Assembly (NCBI GenBank): GCA_958430865.1
Contig: CAUDNR010003657.1
Span: 36,163-52,138, forward strand
Reading direction: 5' to 3'
Origin: Entrophospora sp. SA101
Lineage: Eukaryota; Glomeromycota; Glomeromycetes; Entrophosporales; Entrophosporaceae
Length of the DNA: 15,976 nt
Below, piece after piece: positions 8,609 through 15,976 of this stretch. The translations under genes and the position numbers were made by a program. The notes beneath the pieces were generated by a model. It saw only the letters and a list, made by a program, of their open reading frames with translations. It ran no database searches and was not told the origin of the DNA. Each line of letters starts with the position of its first letter. Positions within the stretch are counted from its first letter, which is position 1.

Positions 8609-8716
8609 CCTTCTCATGAATCATATGCTAGTGAAACTAATAATAATGAGGATGATAATCATTCAGATAATTTGATTAGTCCACACGTTAGACATGAGTA
8701 TGTCAAAAACCATTGA
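8609..8716 (+). pseudogene. Eroded coding fragment, unknown product
   Basis: A 35-codon open stretch encodes a polar, Asn/Asp/Ser/Glu-rich peptide (PSHESYASETNNNEDDNH) ending in VRHEYVKNH and TGA at 8714. It has no start codon, and sequence on both sides is broken. Composition resembles a disordered protein segment. It may belong with the fragment at 8938-9132. Confidence 0.3.
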
Positions 8717-8937
8717 ATGGTATCTTCCTGTTATTATAGGTTGAAATTCTTTGTCAACTGAGCAGCACTTGAAAATAAAAAAATCACAGCTATCTATCTA
8801 TCTACCTGACAGTCAGCTATAATTATAGTAACGAAATGGATTTTTGTCAATTTTTCTACAACTTCCCGCAAGACTTTCATCACCTTCTACTTTTTTTTTT
8901 CTACAACAAACACTAGTAACCCAGGCAGTATATTGCC

Positions 8938-9132
8938 AAAACTAATGATGATGATGACAATTTAACTGATATTTCTCCACAAATGGATGAAGAATATGGT
9001 AGTTGGTATGGAAAAATTGGTAGATGAGGGGACCCTGTTGATAGAATTAATTTAAATGATATAGAAATTTTGATGGTGAGAAAATTTAAAAGTCATCAAA
9101 TGAATTCAAAGGTGGTGGTTCATTTTAAATGA
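8938..9132 (+). pseudogene. Eroded coding fragment with in-frame TGA, unknown product
   Basis: This frame reads an acidic stretch (TNDDDDNLTDISPQMDEEYG), then SWYGKIGR, a TGA at 9025-9027, then GDPVDRINLNDIEILMVRKF, ending at TGA 9130. The frame on both sides of the internal stop looks coding, so the stop looks like decay (CGA or TGG to TGA). I do not recognise the family. Confidence 0.35.
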
Positions 9133-9926
9133 ATTCAAAAATAGTTGATGTTAATGCCTGCCTGTTTTTTTACTATTCACTATTAATCTCAATTTAAACA
9201 AGCATATTTAAAAAAAAAATTTTTTTTATTTAATAACACATCAACTTAATCATTTTGGTTAATTTAAAATCATGAAAAACAAAATATTCAATTTTATTGT
9301 TATTGAGAATTTAGTTCATTCTAAGTACTTTCTTCCTGAAATTGCATTTTAAATAAATGGATTTAAATCGGGGTTTTGATTTATTGTATATAGTTCATTT
9401 CAAAATTCCTTCTAACATTGTTTACTATATTAATTGTATATAATAGATAGGAAGCTATATCACTCTTTGTCACAAGTATCTGTAAGAATAATATTTGAAA
9501 AAATGAAGATCATTCATTGTGGTCTAAAAATCATAATGGCCAAAACTTAGTAATGAATGCATTCAAGAATTATTGTTAATGATATTAATACTAATAAACT
9601 TATTGTTTAACTATTGTTTTTAGTAACATAAAACATTTCTCCAACTACAAAATTGCATATACATTTAAAAAACCCAATTAAATTTGGGAAGGACTTTATA
9701 TAAGGTTATTTCTCAAAATTTAGTATTTCAAGAGTTATGGGTTATATTCTCCTCCATAAACAAAAATGTCATTTTATTTTTATTTTTTTTGTGGTTTTAA
9801 AACTATGAAAATAATTTAATTTTTGGTATGACTGCTCATCATTACATATTAATATTAATATTAATGTAATATTCATCCGAAAAATATAAAAAATATTTTC
9901 CTTTTTCTTTTTTTAAAAAAAAAAAA
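9133..9926. other. Intergenic region upstream of the dehydrogenase gene
   Basis: AT-rich and without a supported gene. At 9841-9870 lies a palindrome-like stretch, ATTACAT, three ATTAAT-type units, then ATGTAAT. It is about 60 bp before the start codon, a plausible promoter feature or just AT-rich chance. Confidence 0.35.
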
Positions 9927-11406
9927 ATGTTTTCTGATACCAAAAATTTCAAATTTGCAGAGATTCCGGATTTATCTGGCAAAGTAACTAATATTAATAT
10001 ACTAATCAACGGGAATTTTTTAATCAATTTCAATTGATTTAATTTAATAATATTTTTTAGATTGCGGTGGTAACAGGCGGAAATTCTGGTATTGGATACG
10101 TTACTTGCAGAGAACTGGCAAGAAAAAATGCACATGTATTTATTCTAGCTCGTAATATCGAAAGGGGCACAGCAGCCGTTGAAAAGATCAAACAAGAAAT
10201 AGAAAATCAAAACGTAGAATTTTTACAATTGGATCTACAAAGTTTAAAATCTGTTAAAGAATGTGCCGAATCTTTTTTGGCTCGGAAATTACCATTACAT
10301 ATTTTGTAAGTAAATTGATAATAAATATGTGTTATATACACATATACATACATACATGAGTTGACTGATGATGATAATATTTGTAAAATTTTTTGGTTAG
10401 GGTCAATAATGCTGGTATAGCGGCAACGTAAGTTATTATTTTTTATTTATTTCTTACATGAATAGATCTTTAATTAATTTTAATTCAATTTTCACGATAT
10501 GATAAAAGAAAATTTTCTTTAACTGTTGATGGAATTCAAGATCAATTCGGAATTAATCACGTCGGGCATTTTGTAAGTTTTAATCTAAACTGGCCAAAAA
10601 GATTTTAGTTGCTTTAAATGCTTACTGGTTGGAACCCAATGTGTGGATGCTAATTATTTTTGTAATTTTTTAAAATAAAGTATCTTACAAAATTACTTTT
10701 ACCAATACTTGAAGCATCAGCTCCGTCAAGGATAGTTAACGTTAGTAGGTTAGTCGATCAATCAATCAATCAATTAATTAATTAATTACTTATTTTTAGA
10801 ATCATTTGTATTTATCCGTCATTGATTTCTAATCTAAAAAAAATTAATATATTTATATATAAAGCCAAGCTTATAAGCTTGCAAACGATGGAATAAAATT
10901 TGATAAAATAAATGATCCAGCTCTTTCATCAATGAAACGATATGGAACTTCAAAACTTGCAAATATTTTATTTACGGTTGAATTAAATAAACAACTGGAA
11001 GGAAAAAAAATTTATGTCAATTCTTTACATCCAGGTAATTATAGTAATAATAATAATAATAATAATAAAATTTTAATTTATTATTATTTTTTTCGAAAAC
11101 TACTAAAATTTATTTATAGGAAATGTAAATACTGAACTTATTGGAAAAATTACAAATAAATGGACAGCTCCACTCTGGGGGCTTGCAAAATGTATATTTT
11201 TGATTACACCTGATGATGGAGCATTGACCACATTATATTGTGCAACAAGTCCAGAGATTGAAAATAAGAATCTGCGTGGAAAGTATTTTATTCCATTTGG
11301 TGTAGAATCTCCAACAAACAAACATGGTAAAGATGAAGAATTGGCAAAAAAACTATGGCAATTTACTGATGATTTAGTAAATGAAAAATTAAAAGATATA
11401 AAATAA
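9927..11406 (+). CDS. Short-chain dehydrogenase/reductase (retinol dehydrogenase-like), complete, seven exons
   Basis: Exons 9927-9983, 10061-10305, 10401-10427, 10509-10572, 10681-10748, 10865-11034 and 11120-11406 join in frame to 305 residues, normal for this family. Visible SDR motifs are the cofactor loop TGGNSGIG (residues 24-31), NNAG (103-106), catalytic Asn126 in INHVGHF, Ser153/154 in IVNVSS, and YGTSK (Tyr180, Lys184). LHPGNVNTEL follows. TGxxxGIG and the following LARN pattern suit an NADP(H)-using classical or extended SDR, and overall spacing resembles retinol dehydrogenase/WWOX-type enzymes. The true substrate cannot be read from sequence, and fungal members act on varied alcohols and ketones. 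No signal peptide or membrane segment is evident. Introns are 77-116 bp; donor five is the less usual gttagt and is required to rebuild VNVSSQAYK. Exon 3 is only 27 nt. AATAAA overlaps the stop. Confidence 0.95.
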
Positions 11407-11573
11407 ATAAAATTTATTTAATAATAAAGATAAAATATAAAATATAAATATATATATATTGTATTTATTGCAATTATTAAATTATTTTAAATTACAATTC
11501 TCTTTTCACTCCATTTTTTTTTGTTTCCATAATTTTAAAATTGAGAAAATGCTGTTGCTTCTTCATCACCACC

Positions 11574-11763
11574 TCTAGAAAATGGTCATTTGATAACCAA
11601 GATGAATTAAAAACAGCGTCATCAACTACAACATCCACCCTTGTTAAAACTACTTATCCAGAAAAAAAATTAATAGCTTCAACTGCATCTGTTGATGGTG
11701 CTTGCTAATGGCTCTTCTGCCAACTTAATCACCGAAAAAGAAATACGTGACTTGATCAGATAA
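11574..11763 (+). pseudogene. Frameshifted coding remnant, unknown product
   Basis: Two abutting frames look coding. The first (11574-11708) has KWSFDNQDELKTASSTTTST and KKLIASTASVDGA. The second (11704-11763) has ANGSSANLITEKEIRDLI. The switch at about 11703 looks like a small indel, since the Ser/Thr-rich style continues across it. No start codon was found. Codon and residue choice fit a disordered regulatory segment. I do not recognise the family. Confidence 0.4.
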
Positions 11764-11794
11764 TAAAAACTTGACATTATAGGCATCATCATAA

Positions 11795-11890
11795 ATTAAT
11801 ATTGATGAAAGAAATAAAGAAATTCTTAAGAGCATTGCAAACAAAATTGCTGCTATTGATAAAAACAGAGATAATTTGAAGTTGAAAATA
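11795..11890 (+). pseudogene. Coiled-coil-like remnant
   Basis: The frame reads NIDERNKEILKSIANKIAAI and continues DKNRDNLKLK, a charged amphipathic helix-like stretch. It follows stop codons and then degenerates into Ile-rich translation of simple sequence. It may continue the remnant at 11574-11763. Confidence 0.35.
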
Positions 11891-11914
11891 ATGATATATC
11901 TTGAATTTAAAAAA

Positions 11915-12052
11915 TCATATACTACTGCTATTATTACTATTATTGATAATATCATTATTAATATTTGTATCTTTCTTTTCATCATCTTCGTAATCTTCAC
12001 TCTTCACCTCTTTCTTCCTTTCCTTTTGACCCACTCCTAAATTGCTTCTATC
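11915..12052 (-). pseudogene. Possible minus-strand terminal exon or remnant
   Basis: A 45-codon minus-strand stretch reads LGVGQKERKKEVK, then SEDYEDDEKKDTN, then an Asn/Ser-rich end and TGA at 11915-11917. Its Lys/Glu/Asp style is coding-like. No upstream exon is visible, because simple repeats follow on that side. It overlaps the weak plus-strand remnant, and only one strand is likely to be right. Confidence 0.3.
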
Positions 12053-12089
12053 GTTTTACTTCTAGGATTTGTTTTTTTTTTTGTCGGTC

Positions 12090-12243
12090 CCGTTTACTTC
12101 GTTGACAATCATTTCATCGACACCCATTTCGTTGAAAGTTTGTTTCGTCGACAATCACTTCGTCGACAATCACTTCGTTGACAATCATTTCGTCGAAAGT
12201 TCATTTCGTCGAAAGTTCATTTTGTCGACAGTTCATTTCGTCG
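12090..12243. repeat. 15-16-bp tandem repeat (TTTCGTCGACAATCA type)
   Basis: About nine units alternate between TTTCGTCGACAATCA-like and TTTCGTCGAAAGTTCA-like forms. It is relatively CpG-rich for this DNA, having repeated TCGA/TCGTCGA. A plus-strand open frame crosses it only because the unit is near 15 bp. A related single copy occurs at about 13890-13916. Confidence 0.85.
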
Positions 12244-12253
12244 GCTTATGATA

Positions 12254-12610
12254 AATGAGGTGATGATAGTGATGGCAACAATATTGACATTGAATATTTT
12301 AGTATTGATAATAATTATTGTTTTTTAGTAGAGTGTGCGGATCAGACAAATTGGTAATATTCCTTTCATTATGCATAAATTTGAGTCATTCGTATACTTG
12401 CAAACTAATTAGCACTCTGATTTTAGCTGAATTTTCTGAATTCCATCAGTAATGTATAATATCATATTCCTTTCTTAATTACAATCATACAAATGCAAAT
12501 TATACTAATAATAAATAATTAAATGGTAGGATACTAAACAGTGCAATGCATATGTTACGCTAAATCATTAAATTGAAAATTAGTTTTTGATATTATTAAA
12601 ATCGTATGAT
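12254..12610. other. AT-rich stretch, no gene
   Basis: No coding, RNA or structured repeat signal was seen on either strand. Confidence 0.5.
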
Positions 12611-12617
12611 TAAATGG

Positions 12618-12753
12618 GTCTGACAATCAAGTAAGGTTTCTAGCCTAAACTGTTTCTCAAAGCTCAAACTATTTTGTCGATTTGGGTTTTTCAACGTTTT
12701 TTATATAGGGGTAGGTATATTAGACCAGAAACCTTACAATCAAGCCATCAGAC
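12618..12753. mobile_element. Small inverted-repeat element (MITE-like)
   Basis: GTAAGGTTTCTAGCCTA (12631-12647) pairs with TAGACCAGAAACCTTAC (12721-12737), matching 15 of 17 positions in inverted orientation. Outer GTCTGA (12618-12623) and TCAGAC (12748-12753) extend the inverted repeat with a length difference between. The centre is about 70 bp and non-coding. No clear target duplication was found. Confidence 0.5.
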
Positions 12754-12906
12754 GAATTTTGTGCTTTAATAATATCGTGTTAAATAAATAAATAAAAACT
12801 AATTTTTTTGTCAATTTTTGGCTAGCATCATAACTATGCATGCTCTATAAACTTGTTTTTTAAAATAATAAATTTTTTTTTGTTTATTTTTTTGGTTAGT
12901 ATTTAA

Positions 12907-13145
12907 TTTTGAAAAATTTTTAAAATCAAATTGGTTATTGTTACCAATCACTTGCTAACTCGAAAGAGTATACAATATATCTGATTTATTAAACAATTAG
13001 AAATGTGTAAAATTTTTGCGCATCTTTTAATTTGTAATATAAAGGAATTTGGCGAAAACCTACTTTGTACAAAGATGGGTTTTAAAATTTTTAAAATCAA
13101 CGATTACCTATTGTTACCAATCACTTGATACCCAGAAAGAGTATG
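12907..13145. repeat. Pair of imperfect 65-bp direct repeats
   Basis: The copies at about 12907-12973 and 13079-13145 share TTTTTAAAATCAA, then TATTGTTACCAATCACTTG, then GAAAGAGTAT, with substitutions between. They lie 172 bp apart. No coding explanation is evident. Confidence 0.75.
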
Positions 13146-13295
13146 GTTTGCTTGTTGTCTACATGACAATTTTTCATTATAAATATAACTATAATTCGCA
13201 AAGACATCAGAATAAAATTTTCTTAATTAATTTGATAATAACTATCATAATAACTTTATCATAATCATATCACATATATTTACTACCTTTTTAAA

Positions 13296-13753
13296 ATGAA
13301 TAATACTGTTTATGAAATTGTTTCTTCTAATCGTGGTCAAGACAAAATTAATATTCATGGTTTTATTATGTGCAAAAATAAAAATCGTGACAATTCTTAT
13401 TACTGGCGTTGTGGAAAACGTGATGCATTACAATGTAAAGGCTGAGCAGTTACCACGTTGGTTGAAGGACAACATCATCTCCAAAAAGTTACAGATCATA
13501 ATCATGCTGCGGAGGCAAGCCGAGTCAATGTTATAAGACTGTTAATACTTTAAAAGAGAGCGGAAAAGATACTAATGAACCACCTGCACAAATTATTCAA
13601 ACTACAACTGCTAGTATCTCTCACGAGGCACATCCATACCTTCCATCTCGTGATGCACTTCGTCAAACAATTAAATACATTAATTGTAATTTTTTTTTAA
13701 AAAAATTAAAAGACATTATTATTAATTATTTCATAATGCGATATTTAACGTAA
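13296..13753 (+). pseudogene. Broken FLYWCH zinc-finger gene (MULE transposon-associated type)
   Basis: From ATG 13296 the frame reads YEIVSSNRGQDKINIHGFIM, then SYYWRCGKRDALQCKG, then AVTT...HLQKVTDHNHAA. This is the FLYWCH pattern: F/I-S-RG, YWRC, C-K, and a final HNH. Such domains bind DNA and are frequent in Mutator-like transposases and their domesticated relatives. A TGA at 13443-13445 (codon 50) replaces the usual Arg of CK-x-R-A. One base is missing near 13530-13535, after which the second frame continues TVNTLKESGKDTNEPPAQII and HPYLPSRDALRQTIK, a linker often seen after FLYWCH in such proteins. The frame stops at 13751. No transposase core follows, so this is a truncated dead copy. 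Confidence 0.75.
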
Positions 13754-13765
13754 GAAAACGACTAA

Positions 13766-13852
13766 ATTAAACTTCGGGTAATGTTGAACCAACAACGGGA
13801 TGATGTGGCAACAATGGAAAATTTACTAGAACATTCAAAAAAATCATTTTGA
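13766..13852 (+). pseudogene. Small C-terminal coding remnant, unknown
   Basis: A 28-codon open stretch reads IKLRVMLNQQRDDVATMENL and ends LLEHSKKSF with TGA at 13850. Composition is coding-like, but there is no start, splice partner or family. It could be the last exon of the preceding broken gene or a separate scrap. Confidence 0.3.
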
Positions 13853-14289
13853 GTTGTTTATTAAATAAATTTGTCTCTTAAATTGGTCACGTTTACTTCA
13901 TCGGCAATCATTTCGTTTATTGTTACGTTATATCGAGGTAGTTTCGAAGTTATATCAAGAGATATGGTCAAGAGAAGAGTTAGAAAGAGAGTTGTCCTTC
14001 GACCAAGTCGAAAACCAACCCTTTAAATACATCTTCAAGTAGCACAATTTAATTTATTAGAATAATTTCTTCAACATTTGGTTTATTGTTAAAAGGTAGT
14101 TTCGAATGTATAGTGCAAGTCAATAAAAATTTTACAGTCATATGATTTTTGAAGATCGTCAAGTGTTAAATATTAATTTTTCTTTTACATTTATTCCTAT
14201 ATATGTATGTAAATGATGATTAAAACAATAAACAACAATAATGATTATAGTGATGTTATTAAATATAAGTTAAAATAAAAGAGAAATTT
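13853..14289. other. Gene-free stretch with short dispersed repeats
   Basis: It holds a single diverged relative of the 12090 repeat leader (CGTTTACTTCATCGGCAATC at 13890). GGTAGTTTCGAA occurs twice (about 13942 and 14096), each copy following a TTTATTGTTA stretch. No gene was seen. Confidence 0.5.
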
Positions 14290-15560
14290 ATATAAACTAT
14301 TGAATGATTGATAAAACTTTCGTTAGTATATTTTGTTCATAGATCTTGTCTTTAAAGCTTACTTCGATTACTCCTACACAAACTATTAATTAATTGATAA
14401 ACGTTTGTTAGAATATTTTGCAAGCTTCATAGATCTTGTTCTTAAAACTTACTTCGATTACTCCTACACAAACTAATGAATAATTAATAAAAGTTTGTTA
14501 GAATATTTTGTTCATAGATCTTGTCCTTAAAACTTACTTCGATTACTTCTACATAAACTATTGAATAATTAATAAAACGTTTGTTAGAATATTTTACAAG
14601 CTTCATAAATCTTGTTCTTAAAACTTACTTCGATTACTCCTACACAAACTACTGAATAATTAATAAAACGTTTGTTAGAATATTTTACAAGCTTCATAGA
14701 TCTTGTCCTTAAACTTACTTCGATTACTCCTACACAAACTATTGAATAATTAATAAAACGTTTGTTAGAATATTTTGTTCATAGATCTTGTCCTTAACTT
14801 ACTTCGATTACTCCTACATAAAACTATTGAATAATTAATAAAACATTTGTTAGAATATTTTGTTCATAGATCTTGCCCTTAAAACTTACTTCAATTACTC
14901 CTACATAAAACTATTGAATAATTAATAAAATGTTCGTTAGAATATTTTGTTCATAGATCTTTCCTTAACTTACTTCGATTACTCCTACATAAAACTATTG
15001 AATAATTAATAAAATGTTCGTTAGAATATTTTGTTTATAGATCTTGTCCTTAAAACTTACTTCGATTACTCCTACATAAACTATTGAATAATTAATAAAA
15101 CGTTCGTTAGAATATTTTGTAAACTTGTCCTTAAAACTTACTTCGATTATTCCTACATAAACTATTGAATAATTAATAAAACGTTCATTAGAATACTTTG
15201 CAATCTTCATAGATCTTGTCCTTAACACTTGTGCAAACTATTGAATAATTGATAAAACGTTCGTTAGAATATTTCGCAATCTTCATAGATTTTGTCCTTA
15301 ACACTTGTACAAACTATTGAATAATTAATAAAACGTTCATTAGAATATTTTGTAAGCTTCATAGATCTTGTCCTTAACTCTTGTACAAACTATTGGGTAA
15401 TTGATAAAATGTTCGTTAGAATATTTTGTAAGCTTCATAGATCTTGTCCTTAAAACTTACTTATACAAACTATTGAATATTTGATAAAACATTCGTTAGA
15501 ATATTTTGAAAGCTTATAAATCTTGTCTTAGCGCTTACTTCGATCACTCCTATACAAACT
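14290..15560. repeat. Tandem array of about 15 units of 76-91 bp with subtypes
   Basis: Each unit carries GTTAGAATATTTT, CATAGATCTTGTCCTTAA, CTTACTTCGATTACTCC and AACTATTGAATAATTAATAA. Starts of the GTTAGAATA motif fall near 14322, 14407, 14497, 14583, 14674, 14764, 14849, 14936, 15020, 15106, 15187, 15263, 15339, 15415 and 15495. The 84-87-bp units read TTTTGTTCATAG, the 90-91-bp units read TTTTACAAGCTTCATAG or close to it, and the 76-bp units on the right lack the TTCGATTACTCC segment. Open frames inside are by-products of the unit length. It is a minisatellite of unknown role. Confidence 0.95.
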
Positions 15561-15770
15561 GGATCTTATCATCCTCAACAAACGATGATTCGTTGTTGTC
15601 GTTGCTACTAATTAATATTATTAATATTATTGATTGATGGATCTTTGTATATTACAAATGTAACCAATCAAATCAATTAGCGAATTTTTATCTTTTTTAA
15701 TTTTTTAAAAAATGTTTCCTTTTAACTAAAAAATAAAAATAAATAATAAAATTAACAAAAGGAAGGGTCA
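15561..15770. other. AT-rich spacer
   Basis: It contains a TTAATATTA-type simple stretch (about 15610-15632) and A/T runs. No gene or RNA signal was seen. Confidence 0.5.
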
Positions 15771-15976
15771 TGTCACGAGGGGTCAATACACCCAACATGA
15801 GCCACCCACATCAGTTCCACCTTCCTAGCACACGGGACTTTACAGCCGGTCCAAAGTGAGGCATTGCACCTAAGGGAGCCAGACACAGGGGACCATATCC
15901 GGTACTTCATCATTGCATGACTTTTCCCTGGTCGATACTTTTATACCAATTCTATGACTTATATATTAACTTTTTT
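15771..15976 (+). mobile_element. LTR-like segment, truncated by the window end
   Basis: Composition changes sharply to GC-richer DNA at TGTCACGAGGGGTCAATACA, a typical Ty3/gypsy-like LTR start (TG...). The segment has no open frame, as expected for an LTR. It shares its first 35 bp or so with the remnant at 6105. The 3' end, target duplication and internal retroelement genes would be outside the window, so a solo LTR, a full element or another repeat are all possible. Confidence 0.45.

Noticed and set aside
11725..12000. Minus-strand 91-codon Ile/Leu-rich open frame as a membrane protein
   Set aside because: It is the antisense of AT-rich simple sequence and of a plus-strand coiled-coil-like remnant; hydrophobicity comes from base composition.
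12069..12251. Open frame with FVDNH repeats
   Set aside because: It is a translation of the 15-bp repeat, preceded by a T-run; there is no independent coding evidence.
14995..15228. 77-codon minus-strand open frame with repeated peptide in the tandem array
   Set aside because: Units of 84-87 bp are multiples of three, so the frame stays open by chance; it breaks where unit length changes.
1..15976. CRISPR array, operon or bacterial defence system
   Set aside because: Spliced genes and fungal-type proteins show a eukaryotic nuclear region; the tandem array has no spacers.

Overview
The window is very AT-rich eukaryotic DNA with compact protein genes split by many short introns (77-149 bp, one of 373 bp). 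Most introns have GTAAGT, GTAATT or GTATTT donors and terminal AG. The genes sit among long stretches of decayed genes, small inverted-repeat elements, LTR-like DNA and tandem repeats. Gene content (fungal-type uL29 and RanBP1, a FLYWCH/MULE-type remnant), base composition and repeat load suggest a fungus, most likely an arbuscular mycorrhizal (Glomeromycotina, Rhizophagus-like) genome. The lineage is inferred from style and has not been tested by search.

Left part (1-5923). A minus-strand exon encodes an arginine/serine-rich splicing-factor-like tail (236-615). It abuts, and slightly overlaps, the putative upstream exon of an unrecognised plus-strand gene whose protein ends in a hydrophobic tail (604-1326). 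Next come a complete five-exon ribosomal protein uL29/L35 gene (1815-2557), a decayed NIF3 gene on the minus strand (2706-3959), and a complete five-exon RanBP1 gene (4557-5923). All intact splice joins were rebuilt by hand and keep frame across every intron.

Middle (5924-11406). About 4 kb is gene-poor. It holds an LTR-like end, a 5S-rRNA-like scrap, a pogo-like terminal sequence, and a 767-bp inverted-repeat element flanked by a 12-bp direct repeat, with a second 186-bp TA-flanked element nested inside. Eroded coding fragments follow. A complete seven-exon short-chain dehydrogenase/reductase gene (9927-11406) closes the block.

Right part (11407-15976). This is mostly decay: frameshifted coding remnants, a 15-16-bp tandem repeat, an inverted repeat, a 65-bp direct repeat pair, a broken FLYWCH zinc-finger gene, a 1.2-kb array of about 15 units of 76-91 bp with alternating subtypes, and a GC-richer LTR-like segment running off the end.

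The intact genes are unrelated housekeeping functions (translation, Ran-dependent nuclear transport, redox metabolism), and I see no operon-like or pathway cluster. The most notable result is that a long plus-strand open frame at 3781-4056 is the shadow of a decayed NIF3 gene. No convincing new biological system was found.
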